This document shows positions 24,297 to 32,609 of a stretch of 45,986 nucleotides of DNA, piece by piece. Numbering within the stretch: position 1 is the first letter of the stretch; every line of letters begins with the position of its first letter. A program made the translations under genes and the position numbers. Under the pieces are notes generated by a model that saw only the letters and a program-made list of their open reading frames with translations, did no database searches and was not told the origin of the DNA. Source of the stretch: an uncultured Clostridia bacterium (lineage in GTDB: Bacteria; Bacillota; Clostridia; Oscillospirales; Ruminococcaceae); NCBI GenBank assembly GCA_947627465.1, contig CANQWD010000023.1, positions 1 to 45,986 of the forward strand, read 5' to 3'.

Positions 24297-24986
24297 ATGG
24301 GATTTTTAGACGATCTGTTCAAAAACAGCAAGTTCATAAATAAAGGAAACGGATGCGAAACAGCCGCGGCGGAAGTCAAGGAGGAGACAAAGCCGACCGA
24401 CGGTCCCGAAACGGGCATCGACCCCGATTTTCCCGTGCCGTTCGGCTATAAGTGCAATTGGCTTTGTATAAAGTCAAATTCTCCGCTTGAGGTTATTGAA
24501 AATCTGGGTCTGAAAAACGCCGAGCCGTCCAATTGGGATCAGGGTATTGAAATGGCGTACAACGGTTATCGGTTCGTGTCGCCAGCGCTTGACGGCTACG
24601 TGCTTGTGGTGAATATCGGAATGGATATGCTGACTGTTGCGCCAGATCTACTGGACAATATAGCGGCAAAATTCGACGAGGTACAGTTTTTCGTAACTCA
24701 GCGCGTTTCGGACTATCACGCGTGGGCGAAATACATAAACGGCGAGATGATACGCGGTTACGGTTGGTGCGGCTGCGACGGAATTGTTTTCCTAAACAGG
24801 GGCGAACTTACGCCAGAAGAAAGAAAACTCGGTTTTACGAACCTTTTGCCGAACGAGGAAGCCGATTGGGAAACCCACGAAACTCCCGATGAGGAATATG
24901 TTATGGAGCTTGCGGCGGCGTGGGGCATAGATCCCGGCTTCTCCGAAAAAAGCTACCCTAAAAGTTTGGGTTATATATGCAAGTAG
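24297..24986 (+). CDS. Hypothetical acidic protein
   Basis: A 229-residue protein; the start at 24297 follows GGGAGGAA. The N-terminus (MGFLDDLFKNSKF) is short and amphipathic, followed by a charged linker to residue 45. A globular domain follows with CNWLCIKSNSPLEVIENLGL, YRFVSPALDGYVLVVNIG, VQFFVTQRVSDYHAWAKY and a RGYGWCGCDGIVFLNRG strand. Similar domains occur as stand-alone Firmicutes proteins and among SUKH/immunity-like folds, but I cannot place it. The next gene is 18 bp downstream. Confidence 0.75.
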   Translation: MGFLDDLFKNSKFINKGNGCETAAAEVKEETKPTDGPETGIDPDFPVPFGYKCNWLCIKSNSPLEVIENLGLKNAEPSNWDQGIEMAYNGYRFVSPALDGYVLVVNIGMDMLTVAPDLLDNIAAKFDEVQFFVTQRVSDYHAWAKYINGEMIRGYGWCGCDGIVFLNRGELTPEERKLGFTNLLPNEEADWETHETPDEEYVMELAAAWGIDPGFSEKSYPKSLGYICK

Positions 24987-25004
24987 TTTTTTGAGGTGTC
25001 GGTT

Positions 25005-25685
25005 ATGATCAAGGTTATTCACAAGGACGGAGTTTTCAAGGCAAAGGGCAGCTTTTCGTTCGGTATCGCGGGAGTTTATAGAAATGAGGACTTCGACGGC
25101 GAAGAAATTATGTACGACGAGGATTTGCTTGATGAGATACAAAATCGCGATCAATTTTTTGTTGAGCCGCTGCTGCCGTTTATAAAGTCGGACGACCCGA
25201 ACGAGATTGCAGAAAATCTCGCCGAGTACTATAATCAAAAGGAACGCGAGATCGCCGCAAACGCAAAGCAGATAAACGATTGTATTTTGTACCGTCTTTT
25301 TGCTGATATGGAGGCTTGCAGCTATCCGTTTTGGGAAATCTCCGAAGCGGTTTTGCCGGGTTACCTTGAAAAGCACAGCCGGGACGACTATTATGATGTG
25401 GTTTATTGTCATGATGACGACGGAATAGACAGCATGTCTGATTATTTTGAAGATAAGCCGAACAACGGCACGATCGAAAAACCCGACGTCGAAGCGATGA
25501 TACGCAAGCTGTATCCTATGTTCAATTTGGATGGTTTTATTAAATCGTTCGCACCGGAGTGCCTTTACTTTGACGGAAGACGTATGTCGTTTCAGTTCAG
25601 CGACAGCTGGGGCGCACAGCTTGCGTGTGGCGCGTATGACGAGCTTGACGAAAACTTCACGTTTACCGATTGGCATAATCATTAA
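25005..25685 (+). CDS. Hypothetical acidic protein
   Basis: A 226-residue, strongly acidic soluble protein that I do not recognise. The start at 25005 (MIKVIHKDGVF) is preceded by TTGAGGTG, which is better placed than the GTG at 24996. Runs such as YRNEDFDGEEIMYDEDLLDEI and YCHDDDGIDSMSDYF stand out; the C-terminal part has CLYFDGRRMSFQFSD. It is probably co-transcribed with the 24297 gene. No function is assigned. Confidence 0.7.
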   Translation: MIKVIHKDGVFKAKGSFSFGIAGVYRNEDFDGEEIMYDEDLLDEIQNRDQFFVEPLLPFIKSDDPNEIAENLAEYYNQKEREIAANAKQINDCILYRLFADMEACSYPFWEISEAVLPGYLEKHSRDDYYDVVYCHDDDGIDSMSDYFEDKPNNGTIEKPDVEAMIRKLYPMFNLDGFIKSFAPECLYFDGRRMSFQFSDSWGAQLACGAYDELDENFTFTDWHNH

Positions 25686-25689
25686 AAAT

Positions 25690-25715
25690 AAAACTCCGCG
25701 CGGCGGGGAAGTTTT
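25690..25715 (+). terminator. Weak hairpin between the 25005 gene and transketolase
   Basis: AAAACT-CCGC (25690-25699) can pair with GCGG ... AGTTTT (25703-25715) with a 3-nt bulge, followed by a few T. It may slow or end transcription before the transketolase genes. Weak. Confidence 0.3.
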
Positions 25716-25735
25716 AAGAACAAAAGGAGAAAGAA

Positions 25736-26575
25736 ATGGATAAGACAATTGAAAAGCAGCTAAAAATCGACGCTGCCAAGGTGAGGATCGGAATAATCGA
25801 GGGAATACACGCGGCAAAGGCGGGACATCCCGGCGGTTCGCTTTCCTGTGCGGACTTGCTGACTTATCTCTACACGCACCGCTTGAACGTAGACCCGAAA
25901 AATCCCGACGACCCTAACCGTGACCGCGTAGTGCTCTCTAAGGGACACAGCGCACCCGCGCTTTACGCTGCGCTTGCTCTGCGCGGATTTTTCCCGATGG
26001 ATGAGATGAAAACGCTCCGTAAGATCGGCTCGCGGCTTCAGGGTCACCCCGACATCAAGATGCCCGGTGTGGATATGAGCACAGGTTCGCTCGGTCAGGG
26101 AATTTCGGCGGCTTGCGGAATGGCGCTTTCCGCTAAAGTTACCTGCGACCCGTACAAGGTCTACGCGGTGCTCGGCGACGGCGAGATACAGGAGGGCGAG
26201 GTCTGGGAAGCGGCGATGTTCGCGGCGCATTATCAGCTTGATAATCTTGTCGCGATAGTCGACAACAACGGTTTGCAGATAGACGGCAAGGTAAGCGAGG
26301 TTATGTCGCCGTACCCGATAGACGAGAAGTTTGAAGCGTTCGGCTGGCACGTTATAAATATAAACGCTCACGATTTCGGCGAAATGGAAAAGGCGTTCAA
26401 CGAGGCTGAGACCGTAATGCAAAAGCCCACGTTGATAGTTATGCGCTCCACAAAGGGTAAGGGCGTTTCTTATATGGAAAACGTCGTTGATTGGCACGGA
26501 AAGGCTCCCAACGACGAGCAGTACGAAACGGCAATCGCCGAGCTTAAGGCTTATTTGGCAGAATTAGAGAAATAA
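25736..26575 (+). CDS. Transketolase, N-terminal (TPP-binding) subunit
   Basis: N-terminal half of a split transketolase, 279 residues. KAGHPGGSLSCADLLTYLY and the TPP motif GDGEIQEGEVWEAAMFAAHYQLDNLV through NNGLQIDG are family hallmarks. Transketolase moves two-carbon units between sugar phosphates in the non-oxidative pentose phosphate pathway. AAAGGAGAAAG precedes the ATG. The C-terminal subunit gene follows after 18 bp. Confidence 0.95.
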   Translation: MDKTIEKQLKIDAAKVRIGIIEGIHAAKAGHPGGSLSCADLLTYLYTHRLNVDPKNPDDPNRDRVVLSKGHSAPALYAALALRGFFPMDEMKTLRKIGSRLQGHPDIKMPGVDMSTGSLGQGISAACGMALSAKVTCDPYKVYAVLGDGEIQEGEVWEAAMFAAHYQLDNLVAIVDNNGLQIDGKVSEVMSPYPIDEKFEAFGWHVININAHDFGEMEKAFNEAETVMQKPTLIVMRSTKGKGVSYMENVVDWHGKAPNDEQYETAIAELKAYLAELEK

Positions 26576-26593
26576 TTTAAGGAGTGTGGAACT

Positions 26594-27529
26594 ATGGAAA
26601 ACAAAGCAACTCGTGAGGGCTACGGAGAGGGCTTGTGCGCGCTTGCCGAGGTAAGACCCGACTTAATGGTATTGGACGCCGATCTTGCGGCGGCGACCAA
26701 AACAAATATATTCAAAAAAGCATATCCCGAAAAGCATTTCGACTGCGGCATTGCGGAAGCGAATATGATGGGCGTCGCGGCGGGTATCGCGACTACCGGC
26801 AAGCTGGTTTTCGCAAGCTCGTTCGCGATGTTTGCGGCGGGCAGAGCATTTGAGATCATCAGAAATTCGATATGCTATCCGAATTTGAATGTGAAAATAG
26901 GTGCTACTCACGCGGGAATTTCGGTCGGCGAGGACGGCGCTACTCATCAGTGCAATGAGGATATCGCGCTTATGCGGGCTATACCTAATATGACGGTGAT
27001 AAATCCCGCGGATTATGTTGAGGCGAAAGCGGCTGTGCTTGCAATGGCTGATTACGTCGGACCTACATATATGCGTTTCGGAAGACTTGCCGTGCCGATT
27101 TACAATGATGAAGAAACTTACAAATTTGAAGTCGGCAAGGGAATTACGATAAAGGACGGCAAGGACGTTACTATTATCGCGACCGGTCTTATGGTAGCGG
27201 AGGCTATGGAAGCGGCAAACGCTCTCCACGAGCAGGGAATAGACGCGCGTATCATCAATATTCATACGATAAAGCCCATAGACCGCGACATTATAGTAAA
27301 AGCCGCAAAGGAAACGGGCAAGATAATCACGGTCGAGGAACACAGCGTGATAGGCGGTTTGGGTTCGGCAGTCGGCGATGTGGTGCTTGAGGAGTGCCCC
27401 GTGCCCGTTATCAAGATTGGCGTTAATGACGTTTTCGGACACAGCGGTCCCGCCAAGGATCTGCTGAAAGAATACGGGCTTTGCGCGGAAAATATCGTAA
27501 ACGTAGTTAAAGGCGCGTTGGGTAAGTAA
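26594..27529 (+). CDS. Transketolase, C-terminal subunit
   Basis: C-terminal half of the split transketolase, 311 residues, with the pyrimidine-binding domain (FDCGIAEANMMGVAAGIA; ASSFAMFAAGRAFEIIRNS; GATHAGISVGEDGATHQ) and the C-terminal domain (IINIHTIKPIDRDII; TVEEHSVIGGLGSAV). It complexes with the subunit encoded 18 bp upstream. AAGGAG precedes the ATG. The zeta-like kinase gene starts one base after its stop. Confidence 0.95.
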   Translation: MENKATREGYGEGLCALAEVRPDLMVLDADLAAATKTNIFKKAYPEKHFDCGIAEANMMGVAAGIATTGKLVFASSFAMFAAGRAFEIIRNSICYPNLNVKIGATHAGISVGEDGATHQCNEDIALMRAIPNMTVINPADYVEAKAAVLAMADYVGPTYMRFGRLAVPIYNDEETYKFEVGKGITIKDGKDVTIIATGLMVAEAMEAANALHEQGIDARIINIHTIKPIDRDIIVKAAKETGKIITVEEHSVIGGLGSAVGDVVLEECPVPVIKIGVNDVFGHSGPAKDLLKEYGLCAENIVNVVKGALGK

Positions 27530-27530
27530 G

Positions 27531-28082
27531 ATGTTATATACAATCATTGCAGGAGTGAACGGCTGCGGGAAGAGCAGCTTTTCGGGCGCGTCGAGTGCGT
27601 TTGCAGACTTCGGGAAGTTGATTGACGCGGATAAAATGATCGCGGAAAAGCAAAGTGCTTTTTACGGAATTAAAGCGGCGGTGCTTGAAATTGAACGCTG
27701 CCTTGAAAACCGCATAGACTTCACGCAGGAAACAACGCTTTCCAGAATGAAAACATTGCGTACAATAAAGAAAGCGCGCAATTTGGGCTACGATATTCGT
27801 ATGTACTACATCGCGGTAAGCTCGGCGGAGGAAAGCGTAAAGCGCATAAAAAATCGCGTGGAAAAGGGTGGTCACAATATTCCCGATGAAGTGGTAAAGC
27901 GCCGTTTTGAGAGCTGTTTCACGGACTTGTTAAAAGTGCTACGATATTGTGATACCGCAGATTTTTTTGACAACGAAAACGGCTTTGTAAAAGTCGGAGA
28001 ATATTCAAACGGCAAAATATCGAACTTTGGAGATGAACCTCAATGGTTTTCAAAGCTCGTTGAAATGGAGAACGAATGGTAA
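27531..28082 (+). CDS. Zeta-toxin-like P-loop kinase
   Basis: A 183-residue P-loop protein resembling zeta toxins and related predicted kinases. Walker A GVNGCGKSS (G8-S16), the DFTQETTLS substrate loop, and the lid RIKNRVEKGGHNIPDEVVKRRF (Arg-rich plus GGHxIP) fit the family. Zeta toxins phosphorylate UDP-N-acetylglucosamine, but most chromosomal relatives have no known toxicity. It starts one base after the transketolase stop and overlaps the deformylase-like gene by 7 bp. No epsilon-type antitoxin is seen. Confidence 0.8.
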   Translation: MLYTIIAGVNGCGKSSFSGASSAFADFGKLIDADKMIAEKQSAFYGIKAAVLEIERCLENRIDFTQETTLSRMKTLRTIKKARNLGYDIRMYYIAVSSAEESVKRIKNRVEKGGHNIPDEVVKRRFESCFTDLLKVLRYCDTADFFDNENGFVKVGEYSNGKISNFGDEPQWFSKLVEMENEW

Positions 28083-28507
28083 AAGAACTTATCCACGACC
28101 CGATTTTTTTGGCGCAGAAGTCCGAAAACGCCGACGAGAGCGATCGACAGACTGCTCAAGATCTGCTTGATACGATAACCGCACATAAAGATACCTGCGT
28201 TGGCATGGCGGCGAATATGATAGGCGTTTTAAAGCGCGTAATCGTGTTCGCGAGTGACACAGGTCGCTCTAACGGCGGCATTTATGAAATAATGTTCAAT
28301 CCCGAGATCGTAAAGCAAAGCGGCGCGTATCAAACCGCCGAGGGTTGTCTGTCGCTTCTCGGAGAACCTCGACCTGTTATGCGTTATAAAAGTATTAAAG
28401 TTAAGTTCCTAAATCAAGAATTTAAAGAACGTTTTAAGACGTTCACGGGTTTCACCGCGCAGATAATTCAGCACGAGATAGACCACTGCAACGGAATTTT
28501 AATATAA
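28076..28507 (+). CDS. Peptide deformylase-like protein with altered motif I
   Basis: A 143-residue protein with deformylase motifs II (EGCLSL, metal ligand C91) and III (QHEIDHCNG, H133, E134, H137), so the metal site looks intact. Motif I, normally GxGxAAxQ, reads CVGMAANM: the glutamine that assists catalysis is replaced by Met48. It may remove formyl groups slowly or act on another substrate. It overlaps the zeta-like gene, so the two are translated together. A terminator follows. Confidence 0.82.
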   Translation: MVKELIHDPIFLAQKSENADESDRQTAQDLLDTITAHKDTCVGMAANMIGVLKRVIVFASDTGRSNGGIYEIMFNPEIVKQSGAYQTAEGCLSLLGEPRPVMRYKSIKVKFLNQEFKERFKTFTGFTAQIIQHEIDHCNGILI

Positions 28508-28512
28508 ATGAC

Positions 28513-28547
28513 AAAATCCCCAAACCATTAAGGCAACGGGGATTTTT
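28513..28547 (+). terminator. Intrinsic terminator after the deformylase-like gene
   Basis: AAAATCCCC (28513-28521) pairs with GGGGATTTT (28538-28546) and a T-run follows. The loop is 16 nt. It ends the transketolase-kinase-deformylase transcript. Confidence 0.75.
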
Positions 28548-28684
28548 CGCTTAACAATGCCATTCGCAACCAAAAGCAACCGGCAGTTTACAAATTGAAA
28601 GTCGGCGGTTGGTGGAATGTAACCGCGGAAAATGATAGAATAAACTCACGACAGCAGATGTCGAATAATAATTGAGGTGATAAT

Positions 28685-29656
28685 ATGATTTTGGCAGACA
28701 AATTGGTGCAGCTCCGTAAAAAGAGCGGAATGTCACAGGAGGACTTGGCGGAGAAAATGAATGTATCTCGTCAGGCGGTATCTAAATGGGAGGGCGCGCA
28801 GAGCATTCCCGATTTAGAAAAAATACTTCAGCTTTCGGAGCTTTACGGTGTGACGACCGACTACCTTTTAAAGGACGAAATGGAGTTGGAAGAATTTGTG
28901 GGAAAAGACGTCGAAACCGTGCGAAAGATAACTCTCGAACAGGCAAACGAGTTTCTGGAGCTTCGGAAAACCGCTTCCGTGCGTATCGCGCTGGCAACGT
29001 TTTTGTGCATTTTGTCGGTGATACCGCTTTTTATCTTGGGCGGCGCAACAACTTTGCCCAATAAACCCATATCCGAAAACTTTGCGGGCGGTCTTGGAAT
29101 GATAATAATGCTTATCTTGGCGGCGATAGCGGTCGGAATATACGTTTATACAGGCTCTCAAAGCGCAAAGTACGAGTTTCTTGAAAAAGAGCCGTTTGAG
29201 ACGGAGTACGGCGTTTCTGGAATGGTGAAAGAGCGGCAAAAGGAGTTTCACAACACTTATGTGAAATGCAATGTTGTCGGAACTTGCCTTTGTGTATTGT
29301 CGCCCGTGGCGCTGTTCGCGGCGGCGATAAAAGACAACGATTTCTTCTCGGTGATTATGCTCGGCGTAATGATGTTCATGGCGGGTATCGGCGTAATGTT
29401 CTTTATTTATGCGGGAGTGCGAAATGCGGCAATGGATAAGCTGCTTAAAATCGGCGATTATTCGAAGAAAAAGAAAAAGTCGCCTTTGGCAAGCGTGGTC
29501 TCAACGGTTTATTGGCTTGTCGCGGTCGCGGCTTACCTTTTGTGGCTGTTCCTCGACAAGAACAAAAATTCGCTTTCGTGGGTGATATTTCCCGTCGCGG
29601 GCGTGCTTTATCCCGCAGTCCTCGGAATTTTCAGTTATGTTGAGCGCAAAAAATGA
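28685..29656 (+). CDS. XRE-family regulator with membrane domain
   Basis: A 323-residue protein joining an N-terminal XRE helix-turn-helix (LVQLRKKSGMSQEDLAEKMN, VSRQAVSKWEGAQSIPDLEKI, residues 1-60) to about six membrane helices. Such fusions occur often in Firmicutes and may sense the membrane state or a ligand. GAGGTGATA precedes the ATG. The 178-bp upstream gap holds the terminator above and a possible TGATAGAAT -10 near 28633. Its targets are not known; the gene at 29783 has its own promoter. Confidence 0.88.
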   Translation: MILADKLVQLRKKSGMSQEDLAEKMNVSRQAVSKWEGAQSIPDLEKILQLSELYGVTTDYLLKDEMELEEFVGKDVETVRKITLEQANEFLELRKTASVRIALATFLCILSVIPLFILGGATTLPNKPISENFAGGLGMIIMLILAAIAVGIYVYTGSQSAKYEFLEKEPFETEYGVSGMVKERQKEFHNTYVKCNVVGTCLCVLSPVALFAAAIKDNDFFSVIMLGVMMFMAGIGVMFFIYAGVRNAAMDKLLKIGDYSKKKKKSPLASVVSTVYWLVAVAAYLLWLFLDKNKNSLSWVIFPVAGVLYPAVLGIFSYVERKK

Positions 29657-29664
29657 TTTTCCTA

Positions 29665-29693
29665 TTGACATTTACTTCTAAAAGTTGTATAAT
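29665..29693 (+). promoter_or_regulatory. Consensus sigma-A promoter of the 29783 gene
   Basis: TTGACA (29665-29670), 17-bp spacer, TATAAT (29688-29693): a full consensus match. The start codon is about 83 bp downstream. Confidence 0.85.
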
Positions 29694-29782
29694 AGAAATG
29701 TTGAGAAAAGAAACATGATATCGTTTTAGCCGCAAACGCGGGATAAAGTGATTTTCAAAATAACTACACCAAAGAGAGGTAA

Positions 29783-30664
29783 ATGACAATGGGGAGACCA
29801 ATGGGCGGCGGTGGTTCGGGCGGAAGAAGCTCGGGCGGCGGAGGATTTCGTCCGTCATCAAGCGGAAGTTCAAGGAGCGGCTCAGGGAGCCGACCAACCG
29901 GCAGTTCTTATAGAAGCAGACCGCCGCGTGAACCGAGACCGCCGCGCTATGGCAGAAGATACGGTTCTCCGCCACCGCCTCCCGGAGGTTACGGCGGTGG
30001 ATATTACAGCGGTCCTCCGAGGAGGTCGGGCTGCGTATCTAATATCGTCGGCACCGTAGTGGCGGTCATTATTGTTGTGTTTGCCGTTGTGAGCGTTATC
30101 AGCCGTGACTTTTTAAGCTGCGTTACTTGCGGAAAATGCGGAAACGACAGGAATTACGACCGCGATAACGGCGGCTACAACGAGCCTGCCGAGCCGGGAA
30201 ATAACAGTGTTCAAAACGTCACTGTGAAGAAAAATTCTCCGTCGGCGGCGTTTACGGCAGATTGCGTTGTTGACGAAACGGGCTGGTTTGAAAATCCGAA
30301 ATCGCTCGGGCGCAATTTAGAGTTCGTTTACGAAAAGCTCGGTATACAGCCGTATGTCGTTTTTGTCAAGTACAATTCAAGCTATACCACAGACCAAAAG
30401 CGTCAGGAATATTGCGACAAGTGGTACGATGATCATATAAAGAACGAGGATACTTTCCTTGTTATGTATTTTTCCGAGAAAGACGATGATGAAGTGGGAC
30501 TGTTCAAGTTTTGCATAGGCTCAAAGGCGAAAACCGTCGGCGACAAGATAACGGGTATTTTTGAAAACGGCATAAATGAGTTTTGGTTCGACGAGTCGCT
30601 TTCACTTGATGAAGTGATATCCTCGGCGTTCAGATATACGACAAATCACGTTACGGTGAAATAA
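29783..30664 (+). CDS. Membrane protein with Gly/Ser/Arg/Pro-rich N-terminus and TPM-like outer domain
   Basis: A 293-residue protein. Residues 1-80 are low-complexity Gly/Ser then Arg/Pro/Tyr, which should be disordered and inside the cell. One membrane helix follows at about 86-108 (IVGTVVAVIIVVFAVVSVI), then CVTCGKCGN, a second low-complexity linker and a C-terminal domain from about residue 165 with YVVFVKYNSSYTTDQKRQE and EDTFLVMYFSEKDDD, which resembles a TPM-type phosphatase fold. RBS GAGAGGT. A bidirectional terminator follows. Role unknown. Confidence 0.75.
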   Translation: MTMGRPMGGGGSGGRSSGGGGFRPSSSGSSRSGSGSRPTGSSYRSRPPREPRPPRYGRRYGSPPPPPGGYGGGYYSGPPRRSGCVSNIVGTVVAVIIVVFAVVSVISRDFLSCVTCGKCGNDRNYDRDNGGYNEPAEPGNNSVQNVTVKKNSPSAAFTADCVVDETGWFENPKSLGRNLEFVYEKLGIQPYVVFVKYNSSYTTDQKRQEYCDKWYDDHIKNEDTFLVMYFSEKDDDEVGLFKFCIGSKAKTVGDKITGIFENGINEFWFDESLSLDEVISSAFRYTTNHVTVK

Positions 30665-30670
30665 AAAAGT

Positions 30671-30703
30671 GCGCGGTATCAAGCAAAAGGCTCGATACCG
30701 CGC
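30671..30703. terminator. Bidirectional terminator between converging genes
   Basis: GCGCGGTATC (30671-30680) plus AGC pairs with GCTCGATACCGCGC (30690-30703) around an AAAAG loop. A-rich sequence before it and a T-run after it make it usable on both strands, for the 29783 gene (+) and rubrerythrin (-). Confidence 0.8.
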
Positions 30704-30736
30704 TTTTTATTGAAATAATTGTGAAACGTTTTGTAA

Positions 30737-31276
30737 TCAATAGTTCTCCGCGTTAATTTCAAAATACGACTGCGGGTGATTGCATACGGGGCAAACCTCG
30801 GGAGCTTCCGTACCGATCACAATGTGTCCGCAGTTTCTGCATTCCCATACCTTGACCTCGCTTTTTGCGAAAACCTCTTGCATTTCCACATTTTTCAATA
30901 GCGCTCTGTAACGTTCTTCGTGGTGCTTTTCAATAGCGCCGACCGCGCGGAATTTTTTCGCCAACTCCGTAAAACCTTCCTCCTCGGCGGTTTTGGCAAA
31001 CTCCTCGTACATATCCGTCCACTCGTAGTTTTCGCCGTCTGCGGCAGACTTAAGGTTTTCGGCAGTATCGCCTATGCCGTTCAGCTCTTTAAACCAAAGT
31101 TTTGCATGCTCCTTTTCGTTGTCAGCGGTTTTAAGAAATAGAGCCGCTATTTGCTCGAAGCCGTCCTTTTTCGCTTTGGAAGCGAAATAGGTGTATTTGT
31201 TTCGCGCCTGAGATTCGCCCGCGAACGCCGCCTGAAGATTTTTTTCGGTTTGTGTGCCTTTGTATTTATTATCCAT
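30737..31276 (-). CDS. rbr: Rubrerythrin
   Basis: Rubrerythrin reduces hydrogen peroxide in anaerobes. The 179-residue protein has an N-terminal ferritin-like four-helix diiron domain ([33 protein letters not shown]) and a C-terminal rubredoxin-type iron site CRNC ... CPVC (C146, C149, C162, C165). It follows galE on the same strand after 24 bp behind AGGAGGATAAC, so the two share a transcript. Use as an oxidative-stress enzyme is established for the family. Confidence 0.96.
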   Translation of the reverse strand: MDNKYKGTQTEKNLQAAFAGESQARNKYTYFASKAKKDGFEQIAALFLKTADNEKEHAKLWFKELNGIGDTAENLKSAADGENYEWTDMYEEFAKTAEEEGFTELAKKFRAVGAIEKHHEERYRALLKNVEMQEVFAKSEVKVWECRNCGHIVIGTEAPEVCPVCNHPQSYFEINAENY

Positions 31277-31300
31277 TGTTATCCTCCTAAATCGTATAGT

Positions 31301-32317
31301 TTACTTGTTGTCCTCGGCGCTTCTCACTTGAACAAAGTGCCAAGCGTCGCGGCACATATCCTCAATGCCGAGTTCCGCTTTCCAGCCAAGTTCTTTTTCC
31401 GCAAGAGTCGGGTCGGAATAGCAAGCCGCAGCATCGCCGGGTCTGCGCGGACCTATCGTGTAGCCTAGGTCAATGTTGTTCACACGCTGGAACGTGTCGA
31501 GAATTTCCTTGACGGAGTATCCGCGCCCGGTTCCAAGATTGTACGCGGGACAGCCGTTTTCCAACTCGCGCGCTTTCTTAACGGCGGCAACATGTCCTTT
31601 AGCCAGATCGACCACGTGAATGTAGTCGCGAATGCAAGTGCCGTCGGGAGTGGGGTAATCCGCGCCCGTGATTTGCAGAATGTCGCGCTTGCCCATAGCC
31701 TTGTCCAATACAAGGGGCATAAGGTTGTTCGGAATGCCGTTGGGATCCTCGCCGATAAGCCCGCTCTCATGCGCTCCGACAGGATTGAAGTAGCGCAGCA
31801 GAACGAACGTCCACTGCGGGTTGGCGGCGTACATTTCACGGCAAAGGTTTTCAATAATCAGCTTTGTGGAACCGTATGGGTTTATCGCGGACAACGGAAA
31901 GTCCTCGTAAACGGGCACTTTCTCGGGATATCCGTAAACCGTCGCCGACGAACTGAAAATAAATTTTGTGCAGCCGTATTTCTTCATTGTTTCCAGAATG
32001 TTAAACGTTCCGCGCAGATTATTGGAGTAGTATTTCAGCGGGTGCTTAACGCTTTCGGGCACGCACTTGTAACCTGCAAAGTGAATGACCTGCTCGATAT
32101 CGTTTTCGCTGAATATTTTGTCAACGTCCGCCATTTCAAGCATATCAGCCTCGTAGAATTTAAAGTCCTTGCCTGTAATTTTGCGGACGCCGTCCAAAGC
32201 CTTGGGGTTTGAGTTATAGAAATTATCGAAAACCACGATATCCTCTCCCGCATTGAGCAGCTCAACGCAAGTGTGAGAACCGATGAAGCCCGCTCCGCCG
32301 CTAACCAAAACAGCCAT
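31301..32317 (-). CDS. galE: UDP-glucose 4-epimerase
   Basis: GalE interconverts UDP-glucose and UDP-galactose for galactose use and cell-surface sugars. The 338-residue SDR enzyme has the NAD motif GGAGFIGSHT, the SSSATVYG catalytic serine segment, YGSTKLIIE (Tyr-x3-Lys) and VLRYFNPVGAH. GGAGGTATC precedes the ATG. A consensus promoter lies about 90 bp upstream on the - strand. Rubrerythrin is downstream in the same transcript, an unusual pairing without an obvious functional link. Confidence 0.96.
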   Translation of the reverse strand: MAVLVSGGAGFIGSHTCVELLNAGEDIVVFDNFYNSNPKALDGVRKITGKDFKFYEADMLEMADVDKIFSENDIEQVIHFAGYKCVPESVKHPLKYYSNNLRGTFNILETMKKYGCTKFIFSSSATVYGYPEKVPVYEDFPLSAINPYGSTKLIIENLCREMYAANPQWTFVLLRYFNPVGAHESGLIGEDPNGIPNNLMPLVLDKAMGKRDILQITGADYPTPDGTCIRDYIHVVDLAKGHVAAVKKARELENGCPAYNLGTGRGYSVKEILDTFQRVNNIDLGYTIGPRRPGDAAACYSDPTLAEKELGWKAELGIEDMCRDAWHFVQVRSAEDNK

Positions 32318-32408
32318 AATGATACCTCCGAATTTTTTATTGCAAATTAAGGCAACGCTTTCAATGTAATTTTGTAACGCTGTCTACATTTAAAATAATA
32401 CACTTTAT

Positions 32409-32437
32409 ATTATAACACAAAAAAACAAATTTGTCAA
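32409..32437 (-). promoter_or_regulatory. Consensus sigma-A promoter of galE-rbr
   Basis: Read on the - strand: TTGACA (32437-32432), 17-bp spacer, TATAAT (32414-32409). It gives an 85-nt leader before galE. This part of the 436-bp intergenic region is AT-rich. Confidence 0.85.
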
Positions 32438-32539
32438 TTGTTTTTCCGAAATCTTTAAAATTTTATCGAGAATTGACAAAAAACATTGAAACAATTACGG
32501 GTTATACGGAAATTTACGCTTTGTTCGATAAAATACCCC

Positions 32540-32568
32540 TTGAAATTCCAAAGAGTATGTGGTATAAT
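32540..32568 (+). promoter_or_regulatory. Sigma-A promoter of ddl
   Basis: TTGAAA (32540-32545), 17-bp spacer, TATAAT (32563-32568). Transcription would start near 32575, giving a leader of about 180 nt before ddl, in which a small open frame lies. Confidence 0.75.
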
Positions 32569-32609
32569 GTAAATTGAGTTATTATGCGGGCTGGAAAAAT
32601 ATTGTAATT

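Noticed and set aside
27531-28507. Classical zeta-epsilon toxin-antitoxin system
   Set aside because: No epsilon-like antitoxin is present; the downstream gene is deformylase-like and the kinase family has many non-toxin members.
32364-32377. ATGTAA and TTGTAA near galE as further regulator boxes
   Set aside because: The spacing is 8 bp, not 11, and the position does not match the 40/51/62 geometry seen at the other two promoters.
32461-32510. Second promoter with TTGACA at 32473
   Set aside because: The best -10-like sequence is 24 bp away or a poor match; the 32540-32568 promoter is far better.
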